Positions 23,786-35,324 of a DNA stretch of 64,000 nucleotides are shown here, piece after piece (the stretch's first letter is position 1; each line of letters starts with the position of its first letter). The notes below the pieces were generated by a model. It was not told the DNA's origin. It did not search any database and saw only the letters and a program-made list of their open reading frames with translations. Both the position numbers and the translations under genes were made by a program. The DNA is from Coenobita brevimanus. Taxonomy: Eukaryota > Arthropoda > Malacostraca > Decapoda > Coenobitidae. The stretch spans positions 2,329,605-2,393,604 of the forward strand of contig CM064667.1 of the NCBI GenBank assembly GCA_032717465.1, in the 5' to 3' direction.

Positions 23786-24541
23786 GACAATCCTGAGGAG
23801 TGCAGTGTGTGCAGCATCATCTATGATGAGAGTGAGCGTCGGCCACGCAATCTGCCATGTGGCTACACCTTTTGTTCTTCCTGCATCTTACAACTGACCA
23901 CAGCCAACCAGCTGACCTGCCCTGACTGCCGTGCCAGCCACCCAGCCACCTCCCTGGATAATTTCCCAGTAAGCTATGTAACTGAGGCTTTTGTTAAAAA
24001 GCTGAAAAATGGACAGCTGGTACAGGCAACAGGAGCAGCTGGTGAAAAGCCAAGTGTAAAACCTGCAGCAGAAAAACAAATGCCAGTCAAAACAAGAGGA
24101 GGCACAACCCAGAAGAGGCCCAGTGGGATGAGCAGGAAGCTTTGGTCCCTGCTGGGGGAGCATGAGAGCAGCATGAGGAGCCAAGTACCTGGCTGCCAAG
24201 ACACCCAGTCCCAGCTGGACCAGTACTGGACCTGGCTGACCGACCAGAATGAACAAAACCACCAGCTGATAAAAACGGTGGAGGAATTCACACACAACAT
24301 GGCCACATTTGTGAAGCTGATAGAGGAGGAGGTGGCCAGAGTGGTGGCCATGAAGCAAGAAGGAGAGGAAGGAGTGAAGCAGCTGGAGGCCAGACTGGAG
24401 TGTCTGCAGAATGCCAACACAACACAGGAGGCCTTCACGGCCATTAACCACGCTGACCAATGCAGTGTGGAGGTTGAAGACTGGAGGCAGAAGTGCCAAG
24501 AACAGTTCCCTGATGTCAACATTGTCACCACCAGCATGAAG
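23786..24541 (+). CDS. RING/cyclophilin-like gene, exon 2: RING finger and coiled coil
   Basis: A 756-bp exon (252 codons, phase 0 at both ends) between TTGTTGCACAG and AAG|GTAGGC. Counting the exon 1 Met as 1, it encodes a C3HC4-type RING finger with Cys 7, 10, 26, 31, 34, 46 and 49. The usual metal-binding His of the C-G-H-T-F-C motif is Tyr 28. A Lys/Ser-rich linker follows, then roughly residues 110-245 of Glu/Gln/Leu-rich helix (for example QLEARLECLQ) predicted to form a coiled coil. No clear B-box is visible. RING proteins of this kind act as E3 ubiquitin ligases that bind an E2 and dimerise through the coiled coil. Function and substrate are unknown. The intact frame and canonical splice sites argue for a real host gene. 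Confidence 0.88.
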
Positions 24542-24636
24542 GTAGGCAGCCACTCCCTTCTACTTGTACCACCAGGCTTCTGTAGTAACATGAGCACACT
24601 TACACTGACATATAAACTTGTGATGTGTGAAGTGTA

Positions 24637-25350
24637 CAGTACTATCGCCGACACTTATGGCTGGTACAGTCAACATTGTCAGTCTTCTCTTTCCTAAGTG
24701 TGAATCCCGTGCAGCTCGACTCAGTTTCTTCGAATTATTTACTGGTGAGAGGGCGGGAGATGTCTGGTGCAAGTGTAGGGGGTGGCGGGGTTGGGGGTGG
24801 GGTGGATGGGGGTGGGTGGTAACGTGACTGAGTAAATGTGGCATCAGTGTAATACAGATGTGGCACAAGTGTATTTGTTAAAAACGTAGGTTTACGATGT
24901 GAATGAGCTAAAACAACCTCTTTTTAGTGGTAACGACACTGAGTTAGGGATTCCACATATATCTCAGAATGCTACCACAAGCTGTGTGTTGAGGTTAACA
25001 CATACAGGAATTGTCATTTAGCGGCAGTGCTAGAAGTCTGATAAATGGTAACAGTTGGAAGTGGTGGCATGTTACATAGGTCTGACAGGTTAATAATCGG
25101 GGAAACTAATTACAGTTTGAACGAACAAGCGGCAAAAGATATTGCCGTAGCATCTGACTTTATAACAGATAACCCATAAAGAACAGCTACAGTGTATTGT
25201 GCATAATATGACCATACCCACAATAATATGAGTTTTTTCAAGTGTGTCAGATATGTTAAATTACACAATGCATAAGAAATACTGCAGATATCCATTCCTT
25301 GATGGTTCCATAAATTTCGAGTTAGATAAGTATAATGTTAATGGGATTAT
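24637..25350. repeat. Left inverted arm of the Tc1-like element
   Basis: About 714 bp, complementary to 28215-28935. It contains a GT-rich tract at 24775-24820 mirrored by the CA/CC-rich tract at 28738-28790. No gene. Confidence 0.85.
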
Positions 25351-25870
25351 CATGTTACGAGCACACATCGTAAGATATCTGTTCCTTTAACTTATCTGTA
25401 TTCATGTAATCTTCGCCATGCGAGTCTCTGTCACTGATTGTGGTAGTGACAATTGGCAATTTGTAACACTACAAGCACAAAGTAAAGGCATACAGTAGTA
25501 TGGAAACGACAACACAAATTTTGTCATTTATATTCATTCAGTATAAATGTCCAGCCATCCTTCGTTCTACAGTATAACCTCCTGGAGACTATGGGTCTTG
25601 GAATCTTTCGTAGTCATAGGGCAAGTATAAATCAAACTGTTTAGACCTGGATAGAACCAACAGCTCCTCGTTCAAGCACTCCTTAGGCCTTGTGCCAACT
25701 GCCAGTATAAGTCTGCCTGCAGGGGTCAACCTCCAAACCATCCATCAGGCGATTGTCACCCTCAAACTTGGTGCCATTAAGTCTCGCCTCTCAGTGAGAC
25801 CAGATGTATACCGAGGTGTTGTCCAGACACCAAGAAGCATTCCTGCACCATTCACAGTTCAGGATTCACG

Positions 25871-26875
25871 ATGAACAGACAGGAAAAGCAAGTACCCCTG
25901 CGAGGGCAGATCTCTGGTCTGCGGAAAGGAGGCTCGAGTATTTGGGCCATCGCCAGTCAGTTAGGCATATCCCCAACAACTGTAACAAAATGGATCAAGA
26001 GGTGGGAGGAGACAGGAGATCTTACTAACCAGGGTAAAAAAGCCTAACTATGGAAGATTTGGTCAGTAGTTACTTTTCTTGCCATACGTGTATGTCGAAC
26101 GTGTCTGATGTGACTCTGTTTCATAATGTTTTTGTTTACATTATTATTTATGCTGTCTAGTGTTATAAATTGTACATTAACCCGTAATACAGCGTCAACG
26201 ATGTATGACATACTTTTGACCTACAAAAATGCAAACCAGCATCAACGACGTTATACTAACCCTGTTGTATAGGTAATAGGACACCAATTTAGTGTGACGG
26301 ATCATCTCCCTTGCAATCCTCCCTCACACCACAGTCCACCAACATTCTCCTCTACCTCCCCGCCCACCCCAACCCTCCTACCTCTCCCTGTTCCCCAACT
26401 CCTCCCTCTAACACCGCTCCTATGAGCATGTAAAATAATTGTTTCTACGTATTCTCTTTAAAATATATCCTCAGCCAGGACACCGGGCTCCCGTGTAATG
26501 ACACCTGTACAGGATGAGCGCATTACACAAGCAGCTGAGGAAACCCCCATAACGAACACTGTGGCACTTCGGAACAGACTCCAACTGGATGTGTCTGTCA
26601 GTACAGTCTGGAGGCGGCTTCATAAGGCCGGAATACATCGCCGGGTTCCTGCCAAAAAAGTTACTCACTGAAGCGCACCGTGCTGCCAGGCTTAACTTTG
26701 CACGTCACTATGTGAACCAAGGCCTAAACTTCTGGTCCAGGTGGTGGTCTGATGAGAAAACCTTCCGATCTTGCCATCACGGAAATGTACACGTGTGGAG
26801 GAAGAACAACACCTGGTGATGTTTAATAACTGAACTGTTGCAGAAACAATAATATTAAAGTATTTGAACCTGATA

Positions 26876-26943
<68 letters not shown>

Positions 26944-27861
26944 GATAAGGGTCACTTTTTAATCTTATGTGGTATATAAGTTCGTTTAATCAGTAATTAA
27001 TAACAAAGATAAATGAGAAAGACCACGGTTCACTTTCCAATCTTAATGTGGTACATAAGTTGGTTAAATCACTAATTACTAACAGTGATAAATGTAGAGG
27101 TCCTGGTGTTGGTGGGTGTTCTGAATTATTATAATATTCTTCCTTTAGTAATTCTAGACTCCTAAACGTTTCCGCAACAACTTCCTACAATATAGAGTTG
27201 TTACCCACGGATCACCTTCCTTTGATTTCCAAAGAGACTGGAGTGAAAGCAGTGTAGGCTACAATTTCCAAGCATAGATTATTTTGTATTAATTTCTAAT
27301 ACAAACACGGTATCCCTCTAATATTATGTAATGTTTGTTCTTGCCAGCGATGAGCGAAACAGTGTTTATGAAGAGACGAGAAGTGGGCACGTGACATGCA
27401 ATTTGTGGGGTTATATTTCCATCCATGGCGTAGGAGATGTAGTGAAGATGCAGGGACGATTCAGTGCGCAAAAATATAGTCAAATACTGCAGGATTTCTT
27501 TCTACCTTCCTACGAGAGAAAAATTTCCCCTTCTCTCCTGGATCAGTCATCTTGTCCAAGATGGTTGTCCTGTGCACACAGCAGGAGCAGTTAGGAATGG
27601 TTTAGTAGTCCAGAAAACCTGCAACTCCTACATTGGGCGAGTAAGGGTTGTGACTGTAACCCAATGGAAAATATCTGGGGAACCCTGGTTAACACATGGC
27701 AACCAGGACCAGAGAAAACGGCAGACCAGCTGACGGCCCACATTATGACTCAGTGGGAAATATTCCAAGGGAAGCCACACCTCGTAAGGAATGAGGTGGC
27801 CAGCATGCCCGATAGGCTTCGGGAGGTTGTGGAGAAGCAAGGTGGCTGGACTCATTACTGA
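25871..27861 (+). pseudogene. Tc1-type DDE transposase, three exons, frameshifted
   Basis: Exon 1 (25871-26033) encodes a helix-turn-helix domain (Arg/Gly start, then ASQLGISPTTVTKWIKRW). Exon 2 (26475-26815) continues with TPVQDERI, a second HTH and the first catalytic Asp in WSDEKTF. Exon 3 (27348-27861) holds RSGHVTCNLWGYIS, the second Asp in VQDGCPVHTA and the Glu in NPMENIWG. The two last catalytic residues are about 35 codons apart, as in DD34E Tc1 enzymes. Candidate introns 26034-26474 and 26816-27347 have GT-AG ends and join in phase at the points where homologous proteins continue. Frameshifts occur in an A6 run near 26656, near 27530 and near 27620, so this copy is inactive unless these are sequencing errors. 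Confidence 0.75.
26879..26942. repeat. (CA)n microsatellite
   Basis: CA run within the second candidate intron of the Tc1-type transposase. Confidence 0.97.
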
Positions 27862-28214
27862 GGGATATGTCTGTGTAAAATAATATACTAAGATGTATGA
27901 ACAGTGATATTATATTCCCTTAATTAATGTTGCATTATGTTCTCTTGCCTAACCAACTGTCAATATCACCGTGAGTAATACACTCGTGCCAATGACGTTA
28001 GCCCTTCAAGGTCTACTAAGAACTAGGGTATATTATACTGGCAAACACCGTAGGGGTTACAAAGATAAGATACAGAAATCTAAAGTATGTGCCGTATCAG
28101 ATAGTACTGTTGGCTAAAGACAAATAATCATGTCTGATTATAAATGCCATAGCAATGGAAAGATTAACAATTATTCATGAACAAGCAAATATAGGATACT
28201 GCGGAATAAAAGTC

Positions 28215-28935
28215 AGTTCACATCTCATGGTAAACATTATACTTATCTGCGTCAAAAGTTAAGCAATCATCAAGGATTCAGTAAATGCGGCCTTTTTTTA
28301 AGCAATGTCGAACACACTTGAAAAAACTCATATTATTGTGGGTATGGTCATATTATGCACAATACACTGTAGCTGTTCTTTATGGGTTATCTGTTATAAA
28401 GTCAGATGCTACGGCAATACCTTTTGCCGCTTGTTCGTTAAAACTGTAATTAGTTTCCCCGATTATTAACCTGTCAGACCTATGTTACATGCCACCACTT
28501 CCAACTGTTACCATTTATCAGACTTCTAGCACTGCCGCTAAATGACAATTCCTGTATGTGTTGACCTCAACACACAGCTTGTGGTAGCATTCTGAGATAT
28601 AGGTGGAATCCCTAACTCAGTGTCGTTACCACTAAAAAGAGGTTGTTTTAGCTCATTCACATCGTAAACCTACGTTTTTAACAAATACACTTGTGCCACA
28701 TCTGTATTACACTGATGCCACATTTACTCAGTCACGTTACCACCCACCCCCATCCACCCCACCCCCAACCCCGCCACTCCCTACACTTGCACCAGACATC
28801 TCCCGGCGACTCTCCCTCTCACTAGTAAAATTAACGATTCGGAGGAACTGAGTCGAGCTGCACGGGATTCACACCAAGGAAAAAGAGGATTGACAACGCT
28901 GGTTGTACCAGCCATAAGTGTCTGCGATAGTACAT
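28215..28935. repeat. Right inverted arm of the Tc1-like element
   Basis: Inverted partner of 24637-25350. Ends GCGATAGTACAT followed by the TA target duplication. Confidence 0.85.
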
Positions 28936-28988
28936 TAGCACATAGTTGGCAGAGCCTCCAGCACTAATGTTTGTGTTAGTACGGACAG

Positions 28989-29135
28989 GTGCGTGAGGCC
29001 ATCAGGACGGCCCTGGATGCACTGGCAGCGGAGACTGATGCCACACACACCCCCGCCCTTCCACCACACCCAGACCCGGCCTCCACTATCATGGACAAGA
29101 TCAACACCATCACAAAGATGCCACAGCAAATAACA
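28989..29135 (+). CDS. RING/cyclophilin-like gene, exon 3
   Basis: A 147-bp exon (49 codons, phase 0) between GTACGGACAG and ACA|GTAAGT. It begins VREAIRTALDALAAET, a continuation of the helical region of exon 2, then a Pro/His-rich stretch and a short helix (MDKINTITKMPQQIT). No separate domain is recognised. The frame is intact and both splice sites are canonical. Confidence 0.75.
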
Positions 29136-29230
29136 GTAAGTTACTACTGTCTCATGCTTCCCCACCAGTATTGTCTCCAAGTAGTAATATATTGCCAGTT
29201 TCCATAAGAATGTACTGATAGTGTCCCATT

Positions 29231-29345
29231 TAGAGGCGGTGGCTCAGTTGGTAGAGAGGTAGCCTGCAGTCCTACCAGACCCTGGTTCAAATACCCCTGG
29301 AGGAGGGACGGTTTAAGGATTTGAATTTCATAAAACAGACTTTAC
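29231..29345 (+). repeat. tRNA-derived SINE head
   Basis: TGGCTCAGTTGGTAGAG (A-box-like) and CTGGTTCAAATACC (B-box-like) are spaced about 36 bp apart as in a tRNA gene. The T arm has an extra base and the acceptor stem does not pair well, so a functional tRNA is unlikely. A tRNA-related tail of about 50 bp follows. It lies in the intron between exons 3 and 4. Confidence 0.55.
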
Positions 29346-29611
29346 TGATCTACCAGAAGACCCGCCGACATGTCGCAAAAATACCCTCGCTAATACCAAT
29401 ACACCAGTCCTGCATAAGACAGCCCTAGCATGTATTCAATATGGGCGATGGATGTTGGCGCTGAAGTGGTGACATGTAGTGGTGTATGGTATGAAGGAGG
29501 ACTGCTGAGCCTTGGGAGCAGGCTGTGAAGCCTATGCCCAGAGTCGGACACATAAAAAAAAAAAAAATATGGATGCTGTTTATATATACTAATGTATGGT
29601 ACTGCCCACAG

Positions 29612-29791
29612 GTTGAGAACCTCCTGGAGATGAGTCAGCGCATCAAGACGCTGGTGGAGGATGGCCTGGTATTTGCCGTCCAAGAAGACCAAGGTGGCAT
29701 CCGGTCCTCCAGGATAACCCTAGAAAATGACCAGATATACATGCACTGCCTTCAGGTTCAGCCGCCACCCCCCCACGCCCACACACTGCAG
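29612..29791 (+). CDS. RING/cyclophilin-like gene, exon 4
   Basis: A 180-bp exon (60 codons, phase 0) between GCCCACAG and CAG|GTAACT. It starts VENLLEMSQRIKTLVEDG, continues with a likely beta-rich stretch (LVFAVQED, SRITLEND, IYMHCLQV) and ends in a Pro/His-rich tail (VQPPPPHAHTLQ). No family recognised. The proline tail would be a suitable linker to a C-terminal domain. Confidence 0.75.
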
Positions 29792-30044
29792 GTAACTCCA
29801 CCACTGTGACATGTACCATCAACTCTCACCTGTCTGAGTCTTACCCCATATCTCCCACATATGCAATTATTTTTATCTTGCCTGTGTTATACTGTGCCCA
29901 GCAGCATGTTTCCTATGCACGTCAAACCACTGACTCACTCCCTCATCATCGCTTTTATACTCCATTCAACTTTTCTTCATCAGCGTTTATGTTATCATCA
30001 AACTCTTCTTCCTTAATGCATTTCACCTTCGTTTTATGTTGCAC

Positions 30045-30300
30045 AACAGCCTGTTTGTTCTTCAGCATCAGTAGACTTGAAATGCTTCAGTGTTTGCAGT
30101 GTTTACGTAAAATCCTGTTTGTTCTTCAGCAACTGTAATCTTGAAATGCTTCAGTGTTTGCAGTGTTTACATAACATCCTGTTTGTTCTTCAGCATCAGT
30201 AGACTTGAAATGCTTCAGTGTTTGCAGTGTTTACATAACATCCTGTTTGTTCTTCAGCATCAGTAGACTTGAAATGCTTCAGTGTTTGCAGTGTTTATCA
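30045..30300. repeat. 64-bp tandem repeat
   Basis: Four copies of a 64-bp unit containing GTTTGTTCTTCAGCATCAGT and GAAATGCTTCAGTGTTTGC. Confidence 0.95.
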
Positions 30301-30386
30301 CTGAGTTTCATCACAATAGTTTGTAATGGCAGTCATTCTGTAGTTCAAAGCAGTTATTGGTTGTGACCTCATTCACATTATTTATA

Positions 30387-31340
30387 CAGTCATGCCCCAT
30401 TCATCCGGATGTCCACCATCTTTACGATTCATAACCCGACGCTGTTATCTGGCTGTATTAAACCATTATATGTACATTTTTCCATTTTATCCAGATAAAA
30501 TACTTGCAGTCCGGTGGAAATTTTGGCTGCAAGAACATTTTTGTTGGGCTGGACGGGATTAGCCCAGTGGCGCCACGCTGTCTGGCTGGGTAGTTCACCA
30601 AGTGTCTGCTAGGGACCCCCTCGGCCCTTCCCAGTTCCCACACATCAACCTTGTAGTGAACAGCTCCTCTCGTATAGTTACTATGGCAGCACAAGCGGTG
30701 GCTTTTGTGGTTATTCCCAACCTGCTTCAGGCCTTGCTGTTCCTTGCATGCCTCTTCCTAGGGTGTGTGATGATGGTCCTTCCACCACAGAAGAGGAAGA
30801 GGTATGGATGACCCTGCAGAAGAAGCAAGAGATCCTCGGTAAGATTGATGCGGGATGGTCGACTTCCCGCATCTTAAATAGTATGACCTGGTCCGCTGAA
30901 CCCTGCATGACATCAGGAAATCCCATAACAAACTGACCCAGTACACAGCAGACTTTGGCGAGAGCAACAGCCGCAGTGCCAAATGGAAGGCTATGGGCAT
31001 CCCCAGCATGCCAGTGTCAACCGTTCAACATTAACCTGGTACTGCCAGCAACGGGCTGCAGGCGTGCAAGTGCGTGGGACTGAGTTGAAAGGCGCTGCTG
31101 GGAAGTTTGCCCACCTTCACAATGTCCCTGACTTCAAGGCATCTGAAGGTTGGTTGTTCAGGGTCAAGCTTCAACATGGCCTTACAAATCGTACATCCAG
31201 TGGCGAAGCTGTGGACACTAGTGAGGAGGGGGAGGAGGAGTTTCATCAGGTTCTGTTAGGCTCGATTGAGGAGGGCCTCGCTTTCGGTCAAGTCTATAAT
31301 GCTGACAATAATGGCCTCATCTATCATTCCCTGTAACCCA
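30387..31340 (+). pseudogene. Tigger/pogo transposon relic
   Basis: The left end CAGTCATGCCCCATTCATCC follows a TA and resembles a pogo/Tigger terminus. Inside, a CENP-B-like HTH (KKQEILGKIDAGWSTSRI near 30815-30880) is followed, after a frameshift, by the second DNA-binding region (GAAGKFAHLHNVPDFKASEG, about 31092-31150) and by QVYNADNNGLIYHSL near 31290-31335, the region containing the first catalytic Asp of the DDE domain. The rest of the DDE domain and the right end are not seen. Several frameshifts; inactive. Confidence 0.75.
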
Positions 31341-31639
31341 GTAAATCATTGACAACGCTGGGTGGTAACCATATAACCACACCATAGGGTCAGGTGCAGC
31401 CAGCTACAGTGCCGGTTAAATGGATGGAAATGCAAATGTGGCATCCACCCATAAACCAAACCACACTTTTCCCAGTGTCTGGCTGTGGTGAGGCACAGTC
31501 AGCCACAAGTGAGCACCAGTACACTGCATGGGATAACCCTGCAGGGATGGTTACTTGCCTGTGGTTGATGGGTCTGACCAGAAAGACTGGGGCTGATCCC
31601 ACAACAACCTATCAGTGTACACAAAGCATCAGCTGTACC

Positions 31640-32493
31640 ATGAACAACCTCAGTGGGGACTGAACAACCTCAGTGGGGACTGAACAACCTCAGTGGGCAC
31701 TGAACAACCTCAGTGGGCACTGAACAACCTCAGTGGGCACTGAACAACATCAGTGGGGACTGAACAACCTCAGTGGTGACTGAACAACATCAGTGGGCAC
31801 TGAACAACCTCGGTGGACACTGAACAACCTCAGTGGGCACTGAACATCAGTGGGCACTGAACAATCTCAGTGGGCACTGAACAACCTCAGTGGGGACTGA
31901 ACAACCTCAGTGGGGACTGAACAACCTCAGTGGGAACTGAACAACCTCAGTGGGGACTGAACAACCTCAGTGGTGACTGAACAACCTCAGTGGTGACTGA
32001 ACAACCTCAGTGGGCACTGAACAACATCAGTGGGCACTGAACAATCTCAGTGGGCACTGAACAACCTCAGTGGGGACTGAACAATCTCAGTGGGCACTGA
32101 ACAACCTCAGTGGGGACTGAACAACCTCAGTGGTGACTGAACAACCTCAGTGGGAACTGAACAACATCAGTGGGCACTGAACAACCTCAGTGGGAACTGA
32201 ACAACATCAGTGGGCACTGAGCAACATCAGTGGGCACTGAACAACCTCAGTGGGCACTGAACAACCTCAGTGGGCACTGAACAACATCAGTGGGCACTGA
32301 ACAACCTCAGTGGGAACTGAACAACATCATTGGGCACTGAACAACCTCAGTGGGCACTGAGCAACCTCAGTGGGCACTGAACAACCTCGGTGGGCACTGA
32401 ACAACCTCGGTGGGCACTGAACAACCTCGGTGGGCACTGAACAACCTCGGTGGGCACTGAACAACCTCAGTGGGGCTGAACAACCTCAGTGGG
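31640..32493. repeat. 20-bp minisatellite
   Basis: About 42 copies of the unit CTGAACAACCTCAGTGGGCA, with variants CATCAG, CTCGG, GGGGA and GGTGA. Variants occur in local runs. No coding role. Confidence 0.97.
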
Positions 32494-32667
32494 TATTTTG
32501 TGTACAAGTCCTGAGTCATTTGCTTTGATCCTTTTGACTAAGTAATCCAGAACTGGTTATGTTGAGGCAAATTAGAGGAAGACTCCAGCCCAGCACCTCA
32601 GACCAACTTTATGGGGCCAGGAAAGGCTTGTCATATACTATCTCCATTGTTCACCCTTAACCCGCGC

Positions 32668-32740
32668 CGTCCCGAGGACGTACTTCCACGTCCTCACGTT
32701 TTGTCACAGCCAGTCCCGAGGACGTACTTCAACGTCCTGC
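32668..32740. other. Subterminal hairpin repeats of the piggyBac element
   Basis: Two direct copies of TCCCGAGGACGTACTTC(C/A)ACGTCCT at about 32670 and 32712. Each is self-complementary around its centre (GGACGT...ACGTCC). Such subterminal repeats are typical transposase-binding or end-recognition sites; this role is inferred. Confidence 0.7.
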
Positions 32741-32913
32741 AATTGCAAGGTTCATAATTTCCACAAATTTCAAAATTCGCGGGAGATTTTCGTTTCGCCC
32801 GGGTACCCAAGCCTCCCCTACCTGCCGCCAGGCGGGCAGCGTCCTAGACCCCGCGTGACCCGCGCTCGCCCTTGTCTCGGTCACTCACCTGCCAGCAGTG
32901 ACCCAGGTCAGAC

Positions 32914-35260
32914 ATGGCGCGGAAAGGTCTCTCAGATGAGCAAATTGCATCCGTCCTGGAAGCCTTCACTGGAGACAGTGATTCTCCACTCGATGATGAT
33001 GTGGTGGATCGCGATTACGTCCAGCCAGAGGAAGAAATAAGTAGCAGTGATGAGGAGGTCCCTTCGCCCCGAAAATCGCGGTATGTGACATACCATAAGG
33101 CAAGAGAAGGCCAGGCTGCTCCCCAACCACGTGCACAGCTATCTCTCCATCACGATTCTGATCAGGACGAGGATGAGGACGATGAGGATGACGGAGGGCT
33201 AGGACGTGATATCGCCGAGTGGTTGGGAAAGGAAAAAATATCACCACGTGGATCAGAAGGTGGGGCGAGACGACACCTAAGGTATGGTTCAAGTACTTTG
33301 TCTGGGGAAGTAGCAAGTGGTGTGGTGGGATTGCTGGGAGAAAGGGAAAGTGTTGTGGCGGCAGTGCGGGGTGAAAGTGAGAGTGGTGTGGGGGTAGTGC
33401 GGGGTGAAGGGGCCATTGGTGGGAGGGAGGCAGCACGAGCACGTGGTGCTCGTAGGCCTAGGGGAGAGGAGGTTGAGTCACTCCCCAGCACTTCTTTCGC
33501 CCCTGAATATGCCCAAACTTCCTCCCCACAGCCCCAGGATGTGGGGAAAGGAAAGAAAGGGAAGGGAAAGGGTAAAGGAAAAGGGAGAGGGAAGAGAAGT
33601 GCGAGTGATGAGAGGCGCCGCTCTCCACCACCCCAACCTCCCCACCACCCTCACCTCCCCACCCTGACGAAGGGGACGATGGTGACGTGGCTGGAGACGG
33701 TGGTGTCACGTGGAACTGGGAGGATGGGAGTAATTTTACTCCCATCATTCACCAGTTCACTGAGGAGTGGCGGTCAGGTTGCACGGCTCCAGGTGTAAAT
33801 GCTTGGTCGTCACGTTTAGATTTTTTCAATTTGTTTTTTGATGAGGCGTTTGTTGGGCGCATAGTAGAAGAGACGAATATATTTTCACAATCCCAGCGCC
33901 TTGAAAGTGAACGCCTAGGAACCACTAGCAAGCATGCAGAACAGTATGACTTTCCCGTGACTATATCAGAGATGTTCCTATTTTTGGCCCTGGTAATCTT
34001 GATGGGTGTGGTGAAGAAAAATCAAATTCCTGCCTATTGGACAACGGACCCAATCATCCTAACACCTTTCTTTGGAAAGGTGATGGGTCGTAATAGATTT
34101 CAGTTTATTCTCGGCCGCCTCCACTTTTTTGATGCAGATGATCCAGCCAATGCAAATAACACCGATAAAATGAGAAGAATTAGGCTGGTATTTGATCATT
34201 TACGGGAAATGTTCCGCTCCTCATTTTATCCCTACAGAGACCTCGTCATAGACGAGAGTCTTGTGTTGTGGAGAGGCAATATTTCCTTTAGGCAGTATAT
34301 ACCCAGCAAGAGACACCGTTTCGGGTTCAAGATCTTTGTTATGTGTGACTGTAAGACTGGTTATGTGCAAGACATAGTCTTGTACACGGGCGCACAGACA
34401 GATATAATAGAAGATCGGAGTATAGGACTCTCTGGGGCCGTGGTGAAGACAATGATAGAAGAGTACCTTCATCGTGGTCATGTTTTGTACCTGGACAACT
34501 GGTACACTAGCCCTCTTCTCGCTAGGTTCCTCCACCAACACGATACCGGAGTCTGTGGTACAGTCAAGAGAAACCGTCGCCATATGGTCAAGATAGGGAG
34601 GAAACTTGACAAGAATGAGGTGGTTTTCTTCCAGGCCAATAACATCCTGGCAACCCTGTGGAACCACAACAGGGAAGTTTGCCTCCTATCAACTGTTCAC
34701 AGCCCCCTGATGCACCGCACAGACTCCGTGGATCACCGTAGCGAGAGGAGGCGCAACGTATGGAAACCAGAGTCTGTACTTGCCTATAATCTGAACATGA
34801 GGCAAGTTGATCAGTCAGACTCGATGATTTCAAGTGTTGACTGTGCCAGGACAACGATGAAGTGGTACAAGAAACTCTTTTTCCACTTGCTCGACATCAC
34901 GGTCCTGAACGCCCACTACCTGCACGCAATGACCACCGGAGTATCCGAGACCTTTGAGGGGTTTGTGAGGGAGCTGGCACGTGAAATAATCGCCAAGCAT
35001 GCCCAGGAAAGACCCCCACACCGCCCCCGCGCCCCCGTGCTGCTCAGACTCCCCTACGTCTTGCAGCCCGCCACTACCCCAGCGCAATCCCTTCCGAACC
35101 AAACCGTCGTAAACCCCAGCGTCGCTGCCATGTATGTAAGCACTCGACAGTCAGACCATCAACGCAGAGAAAAGACACAAGATACGAGTGTGTCGAGTGC
35201 AATGTTGCGTTGTGCCTTCAGCCTTGTTTCAAGGAATATCATAATCTCGTACACTTCTGA
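32914..35260 (+). pseudogene. piggyBac transposase, two frameshifts
   Basis: The ATG at 32914 opens an acidic N-terminal region (Asp/Glu-rich, then Gly/Arg and Lys/Gly-rich, to about 33660). The reading frame then shifts within a Pro-rich stretch (33612-33690) to the frame that is open to 35321 and carries the DDE_Tnp_1_7 core. In that core the catalytic acidic residues are all present: Asp in LVIDESLV (near 34251), Asp in LYLDNWYTS (near 34494), and two in RQVDQSDSM (near 34810). A second shift near 35090-35110 moves the frame again; the alternative frame gives the C-terminal cysteine-rich zinc-binding domain (Cys/His cluster from about 35129) and stops at TGA 35258-35260. The enzyme would cut at TTAA without leaving a footprint. 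The two shifts probably inactivate this copy. Confidence 0.88.
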
Positions 35261-35324
35261 AACTGTGTGGGAAGGCGAAATGACGCTCATGATAATGGTA
35301 AGGCCAGTCAGTAGGTGCTAAGTC

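Larger units (their letters stand above)
24637..28935 (+). mobile_element. Tc1-like transposon with long inverted ends, in intron 2
   Basis: A 4299-bp element flanked by TA (24635-24636 and 28936-28937). Left arm about 24637-25350 and right arm about 28215-28935 are inverted copies of roughly 700 bp. They share GTACTATCGC at the outer ends, CACTTATGGCTGGTAC just inside and long blocks further in. The inner arm portions have diverged by indels. Between the arms lies a broken, intron-containing Tc1-type transposase. The insertion sits wholly inside an intron of the RING gene, about 95 bp after exon 2 and 50 bp before exon 3, so splicing may be preserved. Confidence 0.9.

Noticed and set aside
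25110..25295. A 61-codon frame in the Tc1-like arm
   Set aside because: It lies in the inverted arm; the matching frame in the other arm is not preserved.
29231..29303. Functional tRNA gene
   Set aside because: A- and B-box-like motifs are present, but the T arm has an extra base and the acceptor stem does not pair; a tRNA-derived SINE is more likely.
31387..31663. Possible extra exon of the RING gene (GGTCAGGTGCAGCCAGC onward)
   Set aside because: An AG precedes it and the frame is open for about 90 codons, but there is no clear donor, no domain, and it runs into the 20-bp minisatellite. Exon 4 already joins 49952 in phase without it.
31640..32493. CRISPR-like array
   Set aside because: Contiguous 20-bp repeats without unique spacers, in an animal genome; a minisatellite. 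The 27-bp array at 22984 was rejected for the same reason.
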